This document shows, piece after piece, positions 51,212-53,072 of a stretch of DNA of 53,072 nt. Both the position numbers and the translations under genes were made by a program. Every line of letters begins with the position of its first letter. The stretch's first letter is position 1. The notes below the pieces were generated by a model. The model made no database searches, was not told the DNA's origin, and was given only the letters and a program-made list of their open reading frames with translations. Source of the stretch: JAVBSX01 sp051660685 (GTDB lineage Bacteria; Planctomycetota; Planctomycetia; Pirellulales; Thermoguttaceae); assembly GCA_051660685.1 (NCBI GenBank), contig JBOFQB010000025.1, positions 1 to 53,072 on the forward strand. Direction: 5' to 3'.

Positions 51212-52822
51212 GTGAATGTTTTCCGCCTGTCCCTTTTGTGTTCACGTCTCCCAACAAATCCGATGTTTCTGCTCTATCTGCTTTTCCTTACATTGACGAA
51301 TACCGCGATTGGTTGTGTTCTCGCGGTTGAGTTGGGGTATGGACCGCCGAGTTTGAGAGAAACGGTTTTGCTTCTTGGCAATTTGACCGGATTTGTTGAT
51401 CGAATACGAGGATATGAACAACGGCTTCGTTCTCTTTTACAGCGTATACGGGCGATTTTCGAGCATTTTCGGTCGCGGAAAGGTGAGGAGATGGAGACCG
51501 TTCATCGTGCGGAAATGCCGATTGACCCGGCTCTCGTCGAAAAAGCAGTTGCTGCACCTTTACCCAAAAGTCCCCTTCCTGCTCCGCCGATTCCTCCAAC
51601 AGTTTCGCAACCGAAAATCAATGTTGAAGAGATGATTCAAACGGTTGCAAAAGCCAATCTTGCCGATTTGCTTTTTGATGATTCTGACGATCTCGTTCGG
51701 GTTGCTCCCTTGCAGGAGTTATTTGACGAGGATTTGGTGTCGGCGTTGTCAGAACATGGAACCGAATCTTGGTTGATGAGCGATAAACATGTTGAGACCT
51801 CGATCCTCAAATTGAATGTCGTCATGATGAAAAGCGGACGATTTTCTGCCGAATTGGACAGTCGATTGCGGGGCATGTTGGGTTCCGTCTCTGAATCGTT
51901 TGCGAAAAACGCATTAAATGAATTGCGGGATGATTGCAAGAATTATCTTGAAGCACAAGCGGAAGTAACGGAGAAAATTCAGAAACGGTTGACGGAATTC
52001 GGGGAATTGGCGTATCTTGCTCAAGAGATTGACTATGCAAATATGGAGCAATCGGCCCAGATTGAAACGACGATGAGCAATCTGGATCATCTGGACCTCT
52101 CGAACCCCGAAATGGTTGCGCAGAAATTGATTAAGGAACTTTCCAAATTACGAACAGCGCGACATCGATTACGGGATCAACAGGAAAAGGCATTTTTAAC
52201 GGTTGCGCGTTATGAACATCATATGGAAACGATTAACAATCAATTGTTTCTTGACGAAGGAACGGGTTTACGCGGTCGAATCGGCATTGAAGCAACGCTT
52301 TATGATTGGTGGAACCAGAAACGGCAAATGAGTCGCCAAATCTGCTGTGCTCTGATTGATTTCGTTGATTTCAGCCGAATCAATGACGAATATGGAATTA
52401 CGGTTGGAGATAAAGTAATCAAGTATTTTGGCGGTTGTCTTGAAAAAAATTTCACGGTTCACGATTTAACAGGGATTTATTGTGGAAATTGTTTTTTTAT
52501 TGCAACTGTTAATATGGGATTACGGAAAACACTGACGGAAGTCGAGAAGATTCGTCAACAATTAGGACGGACACAGTTTGTCTGTAATGGAGGAGCGCAG
52601 CAATTCATTTTGAACGCAACATGTTCTCTGACAGAAGCATTGCCGAGTCAATCGGATACAGATGTCCTGAAAATTCTTGAAAAGGTGTTGCAAACAGCTA
52701 AAAATTCGGGGGGAAACCAAACCTTTTTCTGGGACAGTTCGTCGCTCAATCCAGAAGCGGAAAAAGTGAGTTCACCTGATTTTGGGACGGAGTATTTAAC
52801 GGTTGATCTGGACACGATTTAG
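51212..52822 (+). CDS. Membrane protein with degenerate GGDEF domain, 536 aa
   Basis: One TM segment near residues 18-40 (MFLLYLLFLTLTNTAIGCVL) is followed by a Pro/Ala-rich cytoplasmic linker, a long helical coiled region (about 130-355) and a GGDEF-fold domain at about 360-515 (LDEGTGLRGRIGIEA, CALIDFVDFSRINDEYGITV, GDKVIKYFGG). The signature GGDEF is replaced by C424-G-N-C-F428 (YCGNCFFIA), so diguanylate cyclase activity is unlikely; a GTP/c-di-GMP-sensing or purely structural role is possible. The GTG start has GGGGG nearby; ATG 51263 is an alternative start. Confidence 0.85.
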   Translation: MNVFRLSLLCSRLPTNPMFLLYLLFLTLTNTAIGCVLAVELGYGPPSLRETVLLLGNLTGFVDRIRGYEQRLRSLLQRIRAIFEHFRSRKGEEMETVHRAEMPIDPALVEKAVAAPLPKSPLPAPPIPPTVSQPKINVEEMIQTVAKANLADLLFDDSDDLVRVAPLQELFDEDLVSALSEHGTESWLMSDKHVETSILKLNVVMMKSGRFSAELDSRLRGMLGSVSESFAKNALNELRDDCKNYLEAQAEVTEKIQKRLTEFGELAYLAQEIDYANMEQSAQIETTMSNLDHLDLSNPEMVAQKLIKELSKLRTARHRLRDQQEKAFLTVARYEHHMETINNQLFLDEGTGLRGRIGIEATLYDWWNQKRQMSRQICCALIDFVDFSRINDEYGITVGDKVIKYFGGCLEKNFTVHDLTGIYCGNCFFIATVNMGLRKTLTEVEKIRQQLGRTQFVCNGGAQQFILNATCSLTEALPSQSDTDVLKILEKVLQTAKNSGGNQTFFWDSSSLNPEAEKVSSPDFGTEYLTVDLDTI

Positions 52823-52899
52823 AAACCAAAAAACTTTGTAACCATTCACGGGTATTTTAGAAAACAAAGTTGGTACACCTTTTTATAGGATGAAAACTC

Positions 52900-53072
52900 T
52901 CATCTTCGCCCCAACGGGGCGCAACAAAATAGACCGGGGTGAAGCGCAGCGAAACCCCGGGTTGGTGTCACACACCCTATTCTGCCCTGAAGGGGCAGGA
53001 CAATTCATTGTTTCGCCCTTACAGGGCGAATATTTTTGACATTTTGACATCAGCGGTTAAAACCGCTGTCTA
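52900..53072. repeat. Cluster of five palindromic repeats at the right window edge
   Basis: In order: CGCCCC-AAC-GGGGCG (52907-52921), CCGGGGT...ACCCCGG (52934-52960, family A), CTGCCC...GGGCAG (52982-52998), TTCGCCC...GGGCGAA (53012-53030) and CAGCGGTT-AA-AACCGCTG (53051-53068). All have arms of 6-8 bp; the first has the AAC loop of family B. The arrangement is REP-like. No coding sequence is seen after 52822. Confidence 0.75.

Overview
The gene content points to a member of the Planctomycetota (inference). The supporting signs are a PEP-CTERM protein, a PEP-CTERM-locus-type polysaccharide deacetylase, a Tat-exported Gfo/Idh/MocA oxidoreductase, a DUF1080 protein, two HzsA-related c-type cytochromes, a DUF1559-type domain fused to a BlaR1-like protease, a SprA-related metalloprotease, futalosine-pathway menaquinone synthesis, and many genes without a clear Shine-Dalgarno (SD) sequence. 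No rRNA, tRNA or CRISPR array was seen.

Layout. 1-6.6 kb: a gene cut by the left edge, a small hypothetical, ferritin, an exported hypothetical, ClpB and a Tat-exported oxidoreductase. 6.7-13.6 kb: AI-2E-type permease, PEP-CTERM protein with its own terminator, HzsA-related cytochrome and MqnE. 13.9-16.2 kb: decayed IS200-like element, then an ECF sigma factor and a membrane anti-sigma-like partner. 16.5-21.8 kb: half-length UvrA with a novel C-terminal extension, SDR, Hpt protein and PfkB kinase. 21.8-25.9 kb: probable restriction-modification pair, MtaA/URO-D-like protein and SurE. 26.4-30.8 kb: cysteine-rich CNPCD-repeat secreted protein, exported hypothetical, TPR-like protein. 30.8-40 kb: SprA-related protease, exported amidohydrolase, exported proteins, GspF and polysaccharide deacetylase. 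40.1-44.7 kb: second HzsA-related cytochrome and an FrhB-like iron-sulfur protein. 45.1-48.7 kb: BlaR1-like/BlaI pair with a clear operator, then RpiB. 48.9-52.8 kb: FabF-like synthase, DUF1080 protein, and a membrane protein with a degenerate GGDEF domain.

The strongest unexplained signal is intergenic. Several families of dispersed repeats recur through the window: 19-nt hairpins with an AAC/GTT loop, a 65-100 bp GAGCATTTC element, a roughly 80 bp GGGGACTCCTCG element, and CCCGGGGT elements. The first three are often joined to the same C-rich tail (CCCTATTCCC-type; G-rich and quadruplex-prone on the other strand). Tails sit directly against gene starts or stops, and one repeat copy supplies the stop codon of a gene. 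I read this as a modular repeat system with different heads and one shared tail.

Other notable points are the M56 protease/thioredoxin-like/DUF1559 fusion under a BlaI-type operator, the UvrA half-protein with a roughly 390-residue unknown domain, the CNPCD-repeat protein, and the IS200 remnant that keeps its left-end hairpin and RBS-masking stem but has lost its start codon.
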